The notes below the pieces were generated by a model. The model did not search any database, was not told the DNA's origin, and saw only the letters and a program-made list of their open reading frames with translations. Shown here in pieces: positions 17,447-27,304 of a DNA stretch of 64,000 nt (its first letter is position 1; each line of letters starts with the position of its first letter). The position numbers and the translations under genes are program-made. Origin of the DNA: Sulfidibacterium sp964549335 (GTDB lineage: Bacteria > Bacteroidota > Bacteroidia > Bacteroidales > F082). The stretch covers positions 1 to 64,000 of the forward strand of contig CAZJUQ010000017.1 in assembly GCA_964549335.1 (NCBI GenBank), read 5' to 3'.

Positions 17447-20071
17447 TTAAATTTTTCCGGCAATGTTTCGTGCGGCGTCAAAAGCTTGTGAAATTCCGTT
17501 GCTGTCGGCACCTCCTGCCATGGCAAGGTGTGGTTGTCCTCCGCCTCCGCCTTTGATATATTTTGATATTTCGCGAATAATTTTTCCGGCATCCAATTTT
17601 GCATTTTTCACAAGCTGGTCCGACAGCGCAACGACAAGGTTCACTTTATTGCCGCTTTTCGTTGCCAAAACCACAAAAACATTGTTTGAACGCTTACGCA
17701 ATTTATGTGCCAACTGTTTTGCGTCATTAACGTTTAATTCCACCACTTCCGCTATAAACAAAGCGTTTGCCAGTTTTTCGCTATTATGGAAAAGCGAATT
17801 AGAGAGTTGTTCCGCTTTCTCGTTTTTGAACTTTTCTATCTCTTTTTGGAGGTTTTTATTTTCGGTAATAACATTCTCCACGGCTTTAAACAGGTCTTTT
17901 TGGTTCTTGAAGAGTCCGTTTATATTTTCCAAAAGGTCAACCTTTTCGTAGAGATATTCTTCGGCCTTAACAGCTGTAATTGCCTCTATTCTTCTAACGC
18001 CTGCGGCAATACCGCTTTCGCTGATTATTTTAAAACAGCCTATTTGTCCCGTGGCTTCCACGTGTGTGCCGCCGCAAAGTTCCACGGAGAATTGAGGGTC
18101 GAAAGTAACGACGCGCACCCTGTTGCCGTACTTTTCGCCGAAGAGTGCCATTGCACCGCGTTTGCGTGCTTCTTCCATTTCCACGTTTTCGTCGATTGAA
18201 GCGGGAATGTTTTCCCTTATTTTTTCGTTTACAATATGTTCTACTTCCCTGATCTCCTCTTTTGTCATTTTGGCAAAGTGCGAAAAGTCGAAGCGCAGTC
18301 TCTCGGGGCTTACCAGCGAGCCCTTTTGCTCAACGTGAGTTCCCAGCACTTTTCTTAAAGCGGCATGCATAAGGTGTGTTGCACTGTGGTTGTTTGCTAT
18401 GAGTTTACGTCTGTTTCCGTCCACTTCGGCTCTGTACGATGCTCCGGCATTTTTTGGTTCCTCGGCGCAAAAATGAATCCAAAGATTGTTTTCCTTTTTC
18501 GTGTCGGTAATGTGCAGGATTTCCGAATCCGACTTTAACACACCGGTATCGCCAACCTGACCTCCCGATTCGGCATAAAAGGGGGTTTTGTCCAAAACCA
18601 ATTCGTAAATTGTTCTCTTTTTTGTAACAACTTTTCTGTATTTTACAATATGTACCTCCTTTTCCACCAAAGTGCCGTAACCCGTAAATTGAGTTTTGTC
18701 CGAGGGCAAAATCTCTATCCAGTCTCCCGATTCTTTGTCGGCGGCCGAACGGGAACGTTTTTTCTGTTGTTCCAGCCCTTTTTCAAAACCTTTCATATCC
18801 ACTTCCAATCCTTTCTCTTTTGCCATTAGCCTTGTAAGGTCTATGGGAAATCCGAAGGTGTCGAACAACTCGAAAGCAAAATCGCCGGGAATCTGTTTTG
18901 CTTTGCTGTTTTTCTCTAAAAACTGCTCGAAAAGTCTTATTCCCGTTGCAAGGGTTTTCAGGAAAGCAGCCTCTTCCTCTTTTACAACTTGTTGAATAAG
19001 ATTTTTTTGCGATTCTATTTCCGGAAATACACTTTTCATCATGTCGGAAAGAATGGGTACAAGTTTGTACATAAAGGGCTCGTCGAGTCCGAGGAAAGTA
19101 AAACCGTAACGTACGGCACGCCGCAATATCCTCCTTATTACGTATCCTGCACCTGTATTTGAAGGCAATTGACCGTCGGCTATGGCAAATGCAACGGCAC
19201 GGATATGGTCCGAAACAACACGGAGGGCAATATCGGTATCTCTCTCTTTTCCGTAAGCCGTTGACGATATTTTGCCCAGTTCTTTAATTAAAGGTTGAAA
19301 AATATCTGTATCGTAATTCGATTTTACTCCTTGCAAAACCATTGTCAGTCTTTCAAATCCCATTCCCGTATCTATATGCTTTTGCGGCAGCGGTACCAAC
19401 TTGCCCGACGACAATCGGTTAAATTCTATAAATACCAAATTCCAGATTTCTATTACTTCGGGATGATCTTTATTTACCAAATCTTTTCCCGGAATTTTTT
19501 TTATCTCGTTATCGTCGCGTAAATCGATATGGATTTCCGAACAGGGTCCGCAAGGTCCTGTTTCGCCCATTTCCCAAAAGTTATCCTTTTTGCTTCCGTA
19601 AAGTATCCTCTCTTCGGGTAATATTTTTTTCCAAAATCCGTATGCCTCGTCGTCGGGTGCCGTTCCTTCGGTTTTGTCGCCACCGAACACGGTAACGTAA
19701 AGACGTTCCTTGTCAATTTTGTAAACGTCGGTAAGCAGCTCCCAAGCCCACTCTATAGCCTCTTTTTTAAAATAGTCGCCAAACGACCAGTTGCCTAACA
19801 TCTCGAACATGGTGTGGTGATAGGTGTCGTGACCCACCTCTTCCAAGTCGTTATGTTTTCCCGATACTCTCAAACACTTTTGCGAATTTGCAACTCTTTT
19901 GTACGTGGCATTGCTGTTGCCGAGAAAAATATCTTTAAACTGGTTCATTCCGGCATTTGTAAACATCAATGTGGGGTCGTTTTTTACCACCATGGGTGCC
20001 GAAGGAACTATCTTGTGGCTCTTACTTTTAAAAAACTCAAAAAACTCTTTTCTTATGGCTTCCGATTTCAT
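17447..20071 (-). CDS. alaS: Alanine--tRNA ligase
   Basis: An enzyme of 874 residues, the normal length for bacterial AlaRS, that charges tRNA-Ala. The N-terminal class II catalytic domain begins KSEAIRKEFFEFFKSKSHKIVPSAP with APMVVKNDPTLMFTNAGMNQFKD following. The editing domain has HSATHLMHA and the zinc-site CGGTH segment. The C-terminal DHHA1 domain ends in the glycine-rich GGGGGQPHLAMAGG. The frame has an extra Met-Ile two codons upstream; I chose ATG at 20071, which gives the MKSEAIR start common in the family. It is alone on the minus strand, divergent from the M23 gene. Confidence 0.97.
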   Translation of the reverse strand: MKSEAIRKEFFEFFKSKSHKIVPSAPMVVKNDPTLMFTNAGMNQFKDIFLGNSNATYKRVANSQKCLRVSGKHNDLEEVGHDTYHHTMFEMLGNWSFGDYFKKEAIEWAWELLTDVYKIDKERLYVTVFGGDKTEGTAPDDEAYGFWKKILPEERILYGSKKDNFWEMGETGPCGPCSEIHIDLRDDNEIKKIPGKDLVNKDHPEVIEIWNLVFIEFNRLSSGKLVPLPQKHIDTGMGFERLTMVLQGVKSNYDTDIFQPLIKELGKISSTAYGKERDTDIALRVVSDHIRAVAFAIADGQLPSNTGAGYVIRRILRRAVRYGFTFLGLDEPFMYKLVPILSDMMKSVFPEIESQKNLIQQVVKEEEAAFLKTLATGIRLFEQFLEKNSKAKQIPGDFAFELFDTFGFPIDLTRLMAKEKGLEVDMKGFEKGLEQQKKRSRSAADKESGDWIEILPSDKTQFTGYGTLVEKEVHIVKYRKVVTKKRTIYELVLDKTPFYAESGGQVGDTGVLKSDSEILHITDTKKENNLWIHFCAEEPKNAGASYRAEVDGNRRKLIANNHSATHLMHAALRKVLGTHVEQKGSLVSPERLRFDFSHFAKMTKEEIREVEHIVNEKIRENIPASIDENVEMEEARKRGAMALFGEKYGNRVRVVTFDPQFSVELCGGTHVEATGQIGCFKIISESGIAAGVRRIEAITAVKAEEYLYEKVDLLENINGLFKNQKDLFKAVENVITENKNLQKEIEKFKNEKAEQLSNSLFHNSEKLANALFIAEVVELNVNDAKQLAHKLRKRSNNVFVVLATKSGNKVNLVVALSDQLVKNAKLDAGKIIREISKYIKGGGGGQPHLAMAGGADSNGISQAFDAARNIAGKI

Positions 20072-20121
20072 AATCAACCTATTAACAAATTAATGTGAAT
20101 TATTTAGAAATTTTAAGTTTG

Positions 20122-20129
20122 CAAAGTTA
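20122..20129 (-). promoter_or_regulatory. -7 box for alaS
   Basis: Minus-strand TAACTTTG followed by C, 50 bases before the alaS start. Confidence 0.45.
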
Positions 20130-20151
20130 CGTTATTTCATTAATTTTGCCT

Positions 20152-20159
20152 TAACTTTG
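20152..20159 (+). promoter_or_regulatory. -7 box for the M23-MerR-SDR unit
   Basis: TAACTTTG ends 9 bases before the ATG at 20169, so the transcript would have a leader of only a few bases. A second perfect box, TAATTTTG, lies at 20141-20148. Confidence 0.5.
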
Positions 20160-20168
20160 AATTAAACT

Positions 20169-21140
20169 ATGGGTAAAACCAAATACATTTTCAACGAAAA
20201 GACGTTGGCATATGAGGAGTTGAAATACACTCCCGCACAAAAAACATTCAGGTTTTTTCTTTTTTTGATAACGGCATTAGCTTTTTCGGTTGTGTTGGTA
20301 TTCATTTCGTTTACCTTTTTCAGTTCGCCCAAAGAACGTATGCAGGCGCGTGAAATTGCACAGTACAAGTTGCAATATGAGATGATGAATAAGAAGTTGG
20401 ATAAGTTGCAAAAACTCATGGACGAACTCAGCTATCGCGACGATAACATTTACCGTGTTATTTTCGAAGCCGAGCCCATACCCAAAGGGGTGCGTCAGGC
20501 GGGATACGGCGGAGTTGACAGGTACAGCCAGTTGGAAGGTTATTCCAATTCGAAACTCCTCATAGAGACGGCACGAAAACTCGATAAACTTACAAGTGAA
20601 ATTTACGTGCAATCGAAGTCCTTCGACGAGGTTTATAAAATGGCAAGGAACAAAGAGAAGATGCTTGCTTCCATTCCTGCCATTCAGCCTGTAAAAAATT
20701 TGGATTTGAAACGTATATCATCGTATTACGGATACCGTATCGATCCCATTTACAAGGTGAAGAAATTTCATGCCGGAGTTGACTTTTCGGCTCCTACCGG
20801 AACTCCCATATATGCCACCGGCGACGGTAAAGTGATAAAAATAAAACGTTCGCGACGCGGTTACGGAAACTCCATAGAGATAGACCACGGTTACGGTTAT
20901 CACACCTTTTATGCACATCTCAGCGCCTTTAAGGTTAAAAAAGGTCAAAAGGTAAAACGGGGACAATTGATAGGATTGGTAGGCAATACCGGAAAATCAA
21001 CGGCGCCTCATCTCCATTACGAAATAAGAAAAAACCGACATACCGTAAACCCGATTTATTATTTCTTTAACGACCTTACTCCGGAGGAGTACAATACCAT
21101 GCTTAAATTGTCAAAAATACCTTCCCAGTCGCTCGATTAA
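20169..21140 (+). CDS. M23-family (LytM) peptidase, membrane-anchored
   Basis: A 323-residue cell-wall protein. A transmembrane helix lies at about residues 28-50, then a coiled-coil stretch (about 55-95), and a C-terminal LytM/M23 domain (about 190-300). The zinc-site residues are present: HAGVDFSAP gives HxxxD, and HLHYEI gives HxH. The YAHLS segment is also typical. So it could be an active endopeptidase that cuts peptidoglycan crosslinks, unlike degenerate LytM activators such as EnvC. It starts a plus-strand run with the MerR-like and SDR genes (gaps of 10 and 1 base). Confidence 0.9.
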   Translation: MGKTKYIFNEKTLAYEELKYTPAQKTFRFFLFLITALAFSVVLVFISFTFFSSPKERMQAREIAQYKLQYEMMNKKLDKLQKLMDELSYRDDNIYRVIFEAEPIPKGVRQAGYGGVDRYSQLEGYSNSKLLIETARKLDKLTSEIYVQSKSFDEVYKMARNKEKMLASIPAIQPVKNLDLKRISSYYGYRIDPIYKVKKFHAGVDFSAPTGTPIYATGDGKVIKIKRSRRGYGNSIEIDHGYGYHTFYAHLSAFKVKKGQKVKRGQLIGLVGNTGKSTAPHLHYEIRKNRHTVNPIYYFFNDLTPEEYNTMLKLSKIPSQSLD

Positions 21141-21150
21141 TTTTTTTGTT

Positions 21151-21510
21151 ATGGCAGAAAAAATTTATTACCGCATAGGCGAAGTGGCAAAGAAGTTTAG
21201 CGTTGCCACCTCGTTGATACGCTATTGGGAACAAGAATTCGATTTTATTAAACCCCGCAAAAATGCCAAAGGCCGCCGTTACTATACACAACAGGATGTT
21301 GACAGGTTTGCATTGGTTTACTACTTGGTGAAAGAAAAGGGGTTGACGATACAAGGGACAAAAGATTACTTTGAAAAACATCAAGGCAAAAAAGCCGTTG
21401 AAAAGGTTGATGTCTTGAATACCCTTAAAAAGACGAAAAATTTTCTTTTGGAAATAAGAAAATCGTTACAGGAAGAACTCGAAAAAATTGATAACGAAGA
21501 TATGCCTTGA
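21151..21510 (+). CDS. MerR-like transcriptional regulator
   Basis: A 119-residue protein. The first 70 residues form a MerR-type winged helix-turn-helix (YRIGEVAKKFSVATSLIRYWE, then KGRRYYTQQDVDRF). The C-terminal half is short, charged and probably a dimerising coiled coil. There are no cysteines for metal sensing. Proteins of this size next to an M23 peptidase gene are common in Bacteroidota, but the regulon is unknown. It lies 10 bases after the M23 gene and 1 base before the SDR gene. Confidence 0.88.
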   Translation: MAEKIYYRIGEVAKKFSVATSLIRYWEQEFDFIKPRKNAKGRRYYTQQDVDRFALVYYLVKEKGLTIQGTKDYFEKHQGKKAVEKVDVLNTLKKTKNFLLEIRKSLQEELEKIDNEDMP

Positions 21511-21511
21511 T

Positions 21512-22276
21512 ATGGATTTTAAAATTGACCATAAACTATTTCTTGTTTGCGGTGCAGGCAGCGGTTTTGGAAGGGCGGTGGCTTTGAGGCTTGCGGCCGA
21601 AGGTGCAAATGTTATGGCGGTAAGCCGTTCGGAAGAAAAATTGATTTCGCTTAAAAAGAACTTCCCCGGTAAAATATCCTTTATCGCAGGCGATTTGTTC
21701 GATGTTGAGTTTCACGATAAAATTATAGAGGCAACAGGTGGCGAAAATATTTCGGGAGCTTTGATAAACGCAGGAGGTCCCCCTGCCGGCGGATTTTTCG
21801 ATTTCTCTTTGTCCGATTGGGATAATGCCTGGAATAGTGTGGTAAGGTGGAAAATATCGTTAACCCGAAAATTACTGCCCCTGATGAAGAAAAACGGTTA
21901 CGGACGTTTGCTCTATGTGGAAAGTGTTTCGGTGAAAAAGAGTGTTGACAATTTGATATTGAGTAACTCTTTGCGCCGTGCAACGGTGGGGTTTGTGAAA
22001 ACACTGGCAAAAGAGTTTGCAAATATGGGGATAACCCTCAATGTACTTGCTCCGGGTTATCATCGTACCGCCGCAATGGAGCGCCTTTTTGTCAATGTTG
22101 CACAAAAGGAAAACATAACGGTGAATGATGCGGTATCAATTTTTGAGAAAAATATTCCCGTAGGAAAAATGGCCGGCGCCGACGAAATAACCCCCTTGGC
22201 TCTTTGGCTGTTGTCACCCCTGTCGCGATATGTTACCGGCGAGGTTTTTTCTCACGACGGAGGAATAAGGTTGTAA
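21512..22276 (+). CDS. Atypical short-chain dehydrogenase/reductase
   Basis: A protein of 254 residues with an SDR Rossmann fold: glycine-rich CGAGSGFGRAVA near residue 13 and the NAGGPP segment. The catalytic region reads ESVSVKKSVDNL then ILSNSLRRATVGF, where most SDRs have Ser and YxxxK. The Tyr and Lys positions here look like Asn and Arg. A subgroup of beta-ketoacyl-ACP-reductase-like SDRs is known to lack the usual tetrad, and this protein seems to belong there, so whether it is an oxidoreductase is uncertain. ATG at 21512 follows the MerR stop by one base; the frame extends to 21488 but that would overlap the upstream gene. Confidence 0.85.
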   Translation: MDFKIDHKLFLVCGAGSGFGRAVALRLAAEGANVMAVSRSEEKLISLKKNFPGKISFIAGDLFDVEFHDKIIEATGGENISGALINAGGPPAGGFFDFSLSDWDNAWNSVVRWKISLTRKLLPLMKKNGYGRLLYVESVSVKKSVDNLILSNSLRRATVGFVKTLAKEFANMGITLNVLAPGYHRTAAMERLFVNVAQKENITVNDAVSIFEKNIPVGKMAGADEITPLALWLLSPLSRYVTGEVFSHDGGIRL

Positions 22277-22642
22277 TGGTAAAATATTGCTATTTTGAAA
22301 TGCTTAATAATTCCCGGTTATTTGTCAGGAGCTGCTTAAAAGGCCGGTAAAACCGCAAAAAACCTCTTTTTTCTTTCGTATTTAGGTAAGTAAAACACTT
22401 AAATTACGGTAAGCCTTATAAACCATGCGTAATCCTTTATTGAAAACGTTTGCGTTTCTGTTTTTTGGTGCTTGTCAAGCCGCAATCTGTCAAATTGAGG
22501 CTTTTTGTATGTAATTGTAAATCAATATATAAAAATAATGCTTCCGCTTTTGTTTTTTGTTGTTTACAAACAGAGAGTTCATTAATATTTCGGTGGGATA
22601 TTTTATCTAAATTTGCGATAAATAATTATAAAAGTTAAAATT
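22277..22642. other. Intergenic region before susC
   Basis: No gene. After the SDR stop there is a small hairpin CGGT/ACCG near 22345 and a weak AAGCC/GGCTT hairpin with T residues around 22479-22517 that may end the upstream transcript. The only promoter sign is the TAAATTTG box at 22608-22615. No regulator gene of the SusR, HTCS or ECF type adjoins the sus genes. Confidence 0.5.
22608..22615 (+). promoter_or_regulatory. -7 box TAAATTTG before susC
   Basis: Perfect TAnnTTTG followed by C, 27 bases before the susC ATG. The region expected to hold -33 has no TTG, so an activator may be needed. Confidence 0.55.
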
Positions 22643-25600
22643 ATGCAAAAAAGATTTATTCTTGTTTCACTGGTGCTGACACTCCTGTTTTTTTTGGGTG
22701 TTTCCTCTGCAAATGCACAAACGGGAACTGTTAGCGGAACTGTTGTGGATGCATCGGACGGGAGTCCTTTGCCGGGAACAACAGTAAAGATTAAAGGTAC
22801 AACCACGGGAACAGTTACCGGTATCGACGGTAAATATTCCATAACGGTTGACGGTAATGTGATTTTGGAGTTTTCGTATGTGGGATACAAAACTCAATCG
22901 GTTGAAGTAAAACCGAACTCTACCTATGATGTAAGGTTGACCCCCACGGCGGCAAACCTTAACGAATTAGTTGTAATAGGATATGGTGTGGAAAAGAAAA
23001 AAGATGCCACGGGTTCGGTTACGGCTCTTTCTTCCAAAGACTTTAACAAAGGTGCCATAACTGCTCCCGCCGATTTGCTTGCGGGAAAAGTTGCAGGTGT
23101 TCAAATAACAAATGTTGGAGGTGCTCCCGGTGCCGGTGCCGTTATCCGTATCCGCGGGGGTTCATCGCTTTCGGCAAGCAACGACCCTTTGATTGTGGTT
23201 GACGGCGTGCCGCTGGACAATTCGGGTATAGCCGGAATGCGCAACACGCTCAATACCATCAATCCCAACGATATTGAAACTTTTACGGTTCTTAAAGATG
23301 CTTCGGCTACTGCAATTTACGGTAACAGAGCTTCAAACGGAGTTATCCTTATTACAACCAAAAAGGGTAAAAAGGGTAAACCTCTGACCGTTAATTATAC
23401 GGGTAAATTTTCCTTATATACAACACCCAGAAAAGTGGACGTGCTGAGTGCTCCCGAATTTAAATCGCTTGTTGAAAAACGTTACGAAGGACAAGACAAC
23501 GTGCTGAAACTTTTGGGTAACAGCAATACAGACTGGCAATCCGAAATCTTTCAGGATGCTTTCGGTATGGACCACAGTATAAGCTTCTTGGGTTCGACAA
23601 AGTTTATGCCTTACAGGGTTTCGTTGGGTTACACCAATCAAGACGGTATTCTGAAAACCGACAACATGAAACGTACAACCATTGCGGCTTCGTTAACACC
23701 TTCGTTTTTCGACGATAACCTAAAAGTGACCTTAAATGTCAAGGGTACTTTTGTTAAAAATCAATTTGCCGACAACGGCGCCATTGGTGCTGCGGTACAG
23801 TTTGACCCCACCCAGCCCGTAAAACTTGATTCAACATACACCGTCTATTTCGACAGACCCGACGGAACACACGACAGTACTACAACAAACTACGGCGGTT
23901 ATTTCACACGCACACAAGCCAACGGAATGCCGGTCAGCCTCGGTGCCACCAATCCCGTTGCCTTACTCGACCTTACCGACAACCACTCGGATGTTAACGG
24001 CTTGCTTGCAAATTTAAAACTCGATTATACTTTACCCTTCTTCCCCGAGGTTAGTGCCCATATGAATATTGCCACCGATCGCTCAAATAGCGATGGCGAA
24101 TTTATTGTGCCCGAATATGCATCGTGGACCTACGACCCCGTTCACGGCGGCGGTGTTTACAATAAGTATTCGCAAGAGCGGAAAAACGACCTGTTCGACT
24201 TTTATGTTAATTACGAAAAATATGTTGACAATATCCACAGCAATTTTAAAATGATGCTCGGTTATTCGTGGCAGCATTTTTACCGTAAAGATTATTCCGA
24301 AAACGGTAATTACAGCAAAACATGGAACCTCGATACCATCAATTCACCCACCGAAAACTATCTCCTTTCTTTTTTCGGAAGATTCAATTATTCGTTTAAA
24401 GACAAATATTTGTTGACATTTACTTTGAGAGACGACGGAACCTCGCGTTTTTCGCCCGATACCCGTTGGGGACTTTTCCCTTCACTGGCATTCGCATGGC
24501 AAATGATTAACGAACCCTGGTTGAAAAACAGTAACCTCATTTCGCAAATGAAATTGCGCCTCGGTTACGGTGTTACGGGTCAACAAAATATTAATTCGGG
24601 CGACTATCCATACCTGCCGCGATATACCTACAGTCAGATTAATGCGGGATACCAACTCGGAAACGTCTTTTACCTCACTTTGCGTCCCGAAGGATACAAC
24701 GAAGGACTAAAATGGGAAGAGACCACAACATACAACATAGGCTTGGACTATGGATTTTGGCAGGACAGGGTTTACGGATCCGTTGACGTTTATTACCGCA
24801 AAACCAAAGACCTTTTGAACTTTATCCCCGTGCCGGCCGGTGCAAATCTTACAAACTACCTCTTGTCCAATGTGGGTGACCTCGAAAACAAAGGTGTTGA
24901 GTTTTCGGTGTACGGACGTGTTATCTCTAAAACAGATCTATCTTGGACGGTAGGTTTTAACTGCACATACAATAAAAACGAAATTACCCGGCTTACCGCT
25001 ACCAACGATACTAGTTATCTCGGTGTCGAAACAGGAGGTATTATGGGGGGTGTAGGTAACAATATTCAAATGCACAGCGTTGGCTATCCCGTAAACTCTT
25101 TCTTTGTTTACCAACAGGTTTACGATGTTAACGGAAAACCCATTGAAGGTTTGTACGTTGACCGTAACGGTGACGGACAAATAACAAACGCCGACCGTTA
25201 CCACTACAAAGACCCCGCAGCCGACTTCTTTTTCGGTATTTCATCCAATTTGCAATACAAAAACTGGGACTTCTCTTTCTCGGGCAGGGCAAACTTTAAC
25301 AATTATGTTTATAACAACGTAAATTCAAATTACGGAGTTTACAGTTTCTTGTATCATCCCGAAGGTCCTTACCTCGGAAATATTGTTAAAGCTGTTTCCG
25401 AAACGGAATTTGAAAACCCCCAATATCTGTCCGACTATTATATCGAAAACGCTTCATTCTTTAAAATGGATAACATATCCCTCGGATATACTTTTAAACA
25501 TCTTAATAAAAATAACGACAAACACCCTGTGAACCTTGGTGTTTCGATTACGGTAAACAATGCTTTTACCATTACCAACTATTCGGGTCTTGATCCTGAA

Positions 25601-25675
25601 GTTTTCGGTGGTATAGATACCAATATCTATCCACGTCCCACAATTTACGTTTTTGGTGTAAACCTTCAATTTTAA
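22643..25675 (+). CDS. susC: SusC/RagA-type TonB-linked outer-membrane transporter
   Basis: A 1010-residue outer-membrane channel that imports oligosaccharides delivered by SusD. The signal peptide ends near SANAQ (residue 26). A carboxypeptidase-D-like regulatory domain (about 27-110, GTVSGTVVDASDGSPLPGTTV), a TonB-box-like region, a plug domain (about 120-235, with DPLIVVDGVPLDN and NPNDIETFTVLKDASATAIYG) and a large barrel follow. The plug sequences are the hallmark of the SusC family. susD follows after 18 bases. The SusD and SusE partners look starch-type, so malto-oligosaccharides are the likely cargo. Confidence 0.96.
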   Translation: MQKRFILVSLVLTLLFFLGVSSANAQTGTVSGTVVDASDGSPLPGTTVKIKGTTTGTVTGIDGKYSITVDGNVILEFSYVGYKTQSVEVKPNSTYDVRLTPTAANLNELVVIGYGVEKKKDATGSVTALSSKDFNKGAITAPADLLAGKVAGVQITNVGGAPGAGAVIRIRGGSSLSASNDPLIVVDGVPLDNSGIAGMRNTLNTINPNDIETFTVLKDASATAIYGNRASNGVILITTKKGKKGKPLTVNYTGKFSLYTTPRKVDVLSAPEFKSLVEKRYEGQDNVLKLLGNSNTDWQSEIFQDAFGMDHSISFLGSTKFMPYRVSLGYTNQDGILKTDNMKRTTIAASLTPSFFDDNLKVTLNVKGTFVKNQFADNGAIGAAVQFDPTQPVKLDSTYTVYFDRPDGTHDSTTTNYGGYFTRTQANGMPVSLGATNPVALLDLTDNHSDVNGLLANLKLDYTLPFFPEVSAHMNIATDRSNSDGEFIVPEYASWTYDPVHGGGVYNKYSQERKNDLFDFYVNYEKYVDNIHSNFKMMLGYSWQHFYRKDYSENGNYSKTWNLDTINSPTENYLLSFFGRFNYSFKDKYLLTFTLRDDGTSRFSPDTRWGLFPSLAFAWQMINEPWLKNSNLISQMKLRLGYGVTGQQNINSGDYPYLPRYTYSQINAGYQLGNVFYLTLRPEGYNEGLKWEETTTYNIGLDYGFWQDRVYGSVDVYYRKTKDLLNFIPVPAGANLTNYLLSNVGDLENKGVEFSVYGRVISKTDLSWTVGFNCTYNKNEITRLTATNDTSYLGVETGGIMGGVGNNIQMHSVGYPVNSFFVYQQVYDVNGKPIEGLYVDRNGDGQITNADRYHYKDPAADFFFGISSNLQYKNWDFSFSGRANFNNYVYNNVNSNYGVYSFLYHPEGPYLGNIVKAVSETEFENPQYLSDYYIENASFFKMDNISLGYTFKHLNKNNDKHPVNLGVSITVNNAFTITNYSGLDPEVFGGIDTNIYPRPTIYVFGVNLQF

Positions 25676-25693
25676 TTAAAAAAAATTACTACA

Positions 25694-27286
25694 ATGAAAA
25701 AGATATATTTCAAAACGATTTTATTGGCAGGTTTGTTTCTTGGTATGACCTCTTGTATCAAGGACTTGGATACCGTGCCTTTAAATCCCAAAACAATTAC
25801 TTCGGCAACGGTTTTTGATAATCCCGACGCCTATAAAAGTGCCTTGGCAAAACTCTATGCGGGACTTGCCGTGTCGGGTCAAACAGGTCCTAGCGGGAAT
25901 CCTGACATTAGCGGAATCGACGAAGGTTTCGGACAATATTTGCGCGGATATTGGTATCTGCAGGAACTCTCCACCGACGAAGCAGTTATTTCATGGAATG
26001 ACCAAACCATTAAGGATTTTCATTATCAAACCTGGGATGCCAACGATGTTTTTATAAAAGCGTTTTATTACCGTATTTTTTATCAGGTGTCGCTTTGTAA
26101 CGAGTTTTTACGCCAAACCACCGACGAAAAACTTGATGAGCGAAATACTCCCGGCGATTTGAGAGCCGAGATAAAGACCTACCGCGCCGAAGCCCGTTTT
26201 TTGCGTGCCCTCAGCTATTGGCATGCTCTTGATGAATTTGGCAACGTGCCTTTTGTAACGGAAAACGACCCCGTAGGTGCTTTCTTCCCAAAACAGATAA
26301 GCCGTGCCGATTTGTTCGCCTACATCGAATCGGAACTCAAAGCAATAGAGCCCGATTTGGTTGATGCCCGTCAAAACGAATACGGACGCGCCGATAAAGC
26401 TGCCGCCTGGACACTGCTGGCAAAACTTTATCTTAATGCAAAGGTATATACCGGACAAGAGAAATATTCCGAATGTGTTACTTATTGCAAAAATGTTATT
26501 AATGCGGGATTTTCGTTACAACCGGAATACAATACGCTTTTCCTCGCCGATAACAATGTTAACAATAACGAAGTTATATTTTCCGTAAATTTCGACGGTG
26601 TGCACACAAAAACCTGGGGAGGAACAACCTTTATTATACATGCATCGGTGGGTGGCACAATGGATCCGGCAGCCTCGGGTATCGACGGCGGTTGGGCAGG
26701 ATTGCGTACCACAAGTTCCTTTGTCAACCTCTTTAACGATATTACGGGAAATACCGATAAACGTGCAATGTTCTGGACGGACGGACAATCGCTTGAAATT
26801 AATGATGTGGGTAAATTTGAAGACGGGTATGCCATTAATAAGTTTAAAAACGTTACGGCATCAGGTGCCTCCGGTTCCGACCCCACATTTCCCGATACCG
26901 ATTTTCCCATGTTCCGCCTGGCAGATGTCTATTTGATGTATGCCGAAGCTGTTCTCAGGGGTGGTGCCGGCGGCGATTTGAGTACGGCGTTGAATTATGT
27001 AAATCAAATCCGTGAACGTGCTTACGGCGACAATTCCGGCGATATTAATCAATCGCAACTTACACTCGATTTTATTCTCGACGAAAGAGGACGCGAACTC
27101 TATTGGGAATGTACAAGGCGTACAGATCTTATTCGCTTCGGCAAATTTACCGGAGGTGAATATATTTGGCCGTGGAAAGGCGGTGTGAAAGAGGGTACGG
27201 CTACCGATAACAAATACGATATCTATCCCATACCTTCATCCGATATTACCGCTAATCCGAATTTGGTTCAAAATCCAGGTTATTAA
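25694..27286 (+). CDS. susD: SusD/RagB-type glycan-binding lipoprotein, starch-like
   Basis: A 530-residue surface lipoprotein that caps SusC and binds the glycan. The lipobox is MTSC with Cys21. The fold is the TPR-rich SusD type. Several stretches recall the true starch SusD of Bacteroides more than generic SusD proteins: VSGQTGPSGNPDISGIDEG, GRADKAAAWTLLAKLYLNA, VYTGQEKY, and DTDFPMFRLADVYLMYAEA near the C-terminus followed by IRERAYGD and RRTDLIRFGKF. This supports alpha-glucan binding. It lies between susC and susE with 18-base gaps, so all three are one transcript. Confidence 0.94.
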   Translation: MKKIYFKTILLAGLFLGMTSCIKDLDTVPLNPKTITSATVFDNPDAYKSALAKLYAGLAVSGQTGPSGNPDISGIDEGFGQYLRGYWYLQELSTDEAVISWNDQTIKDFHYQTWDANDVFIKAFYYRIFYQVSLCNEFLRQTTDEKLDERNTPGDLRAEIKTYRAEARFLRALSYWHALDEFGNVPFVTENDPVGAFFPKQISRADLFAYIESELKAIEPDLVDARQNEYGRADKAAAWTLLAKLYLNAKVYTGQEKYSECVTYCKNVINAGFSLQPEYNTLFLADNNVNNNEVIFSVNFDGVHTKTWGGTTFIIHASVGGTMDPAASGIDGGWAGLRTTSSFVNLFNDITGNTDKRAMFWTDGQSLEINDVGKFEDGYAINKFKNVTASGASGSDPTFPDTDFPMFRLADVYLMYAEAVLRGGAGGDLSTALNYVNQIRERAYGDNSGDINQSQLTLDFILDERGRELYWECTRRTDLIRFGKFTGGEYIWPWKGGVKEGTATDNKYDIYPIPSSDITANPNLVQNPGY

Positions 27287-27304
27287 TATTAAAATTGTGA
27301 AAAA

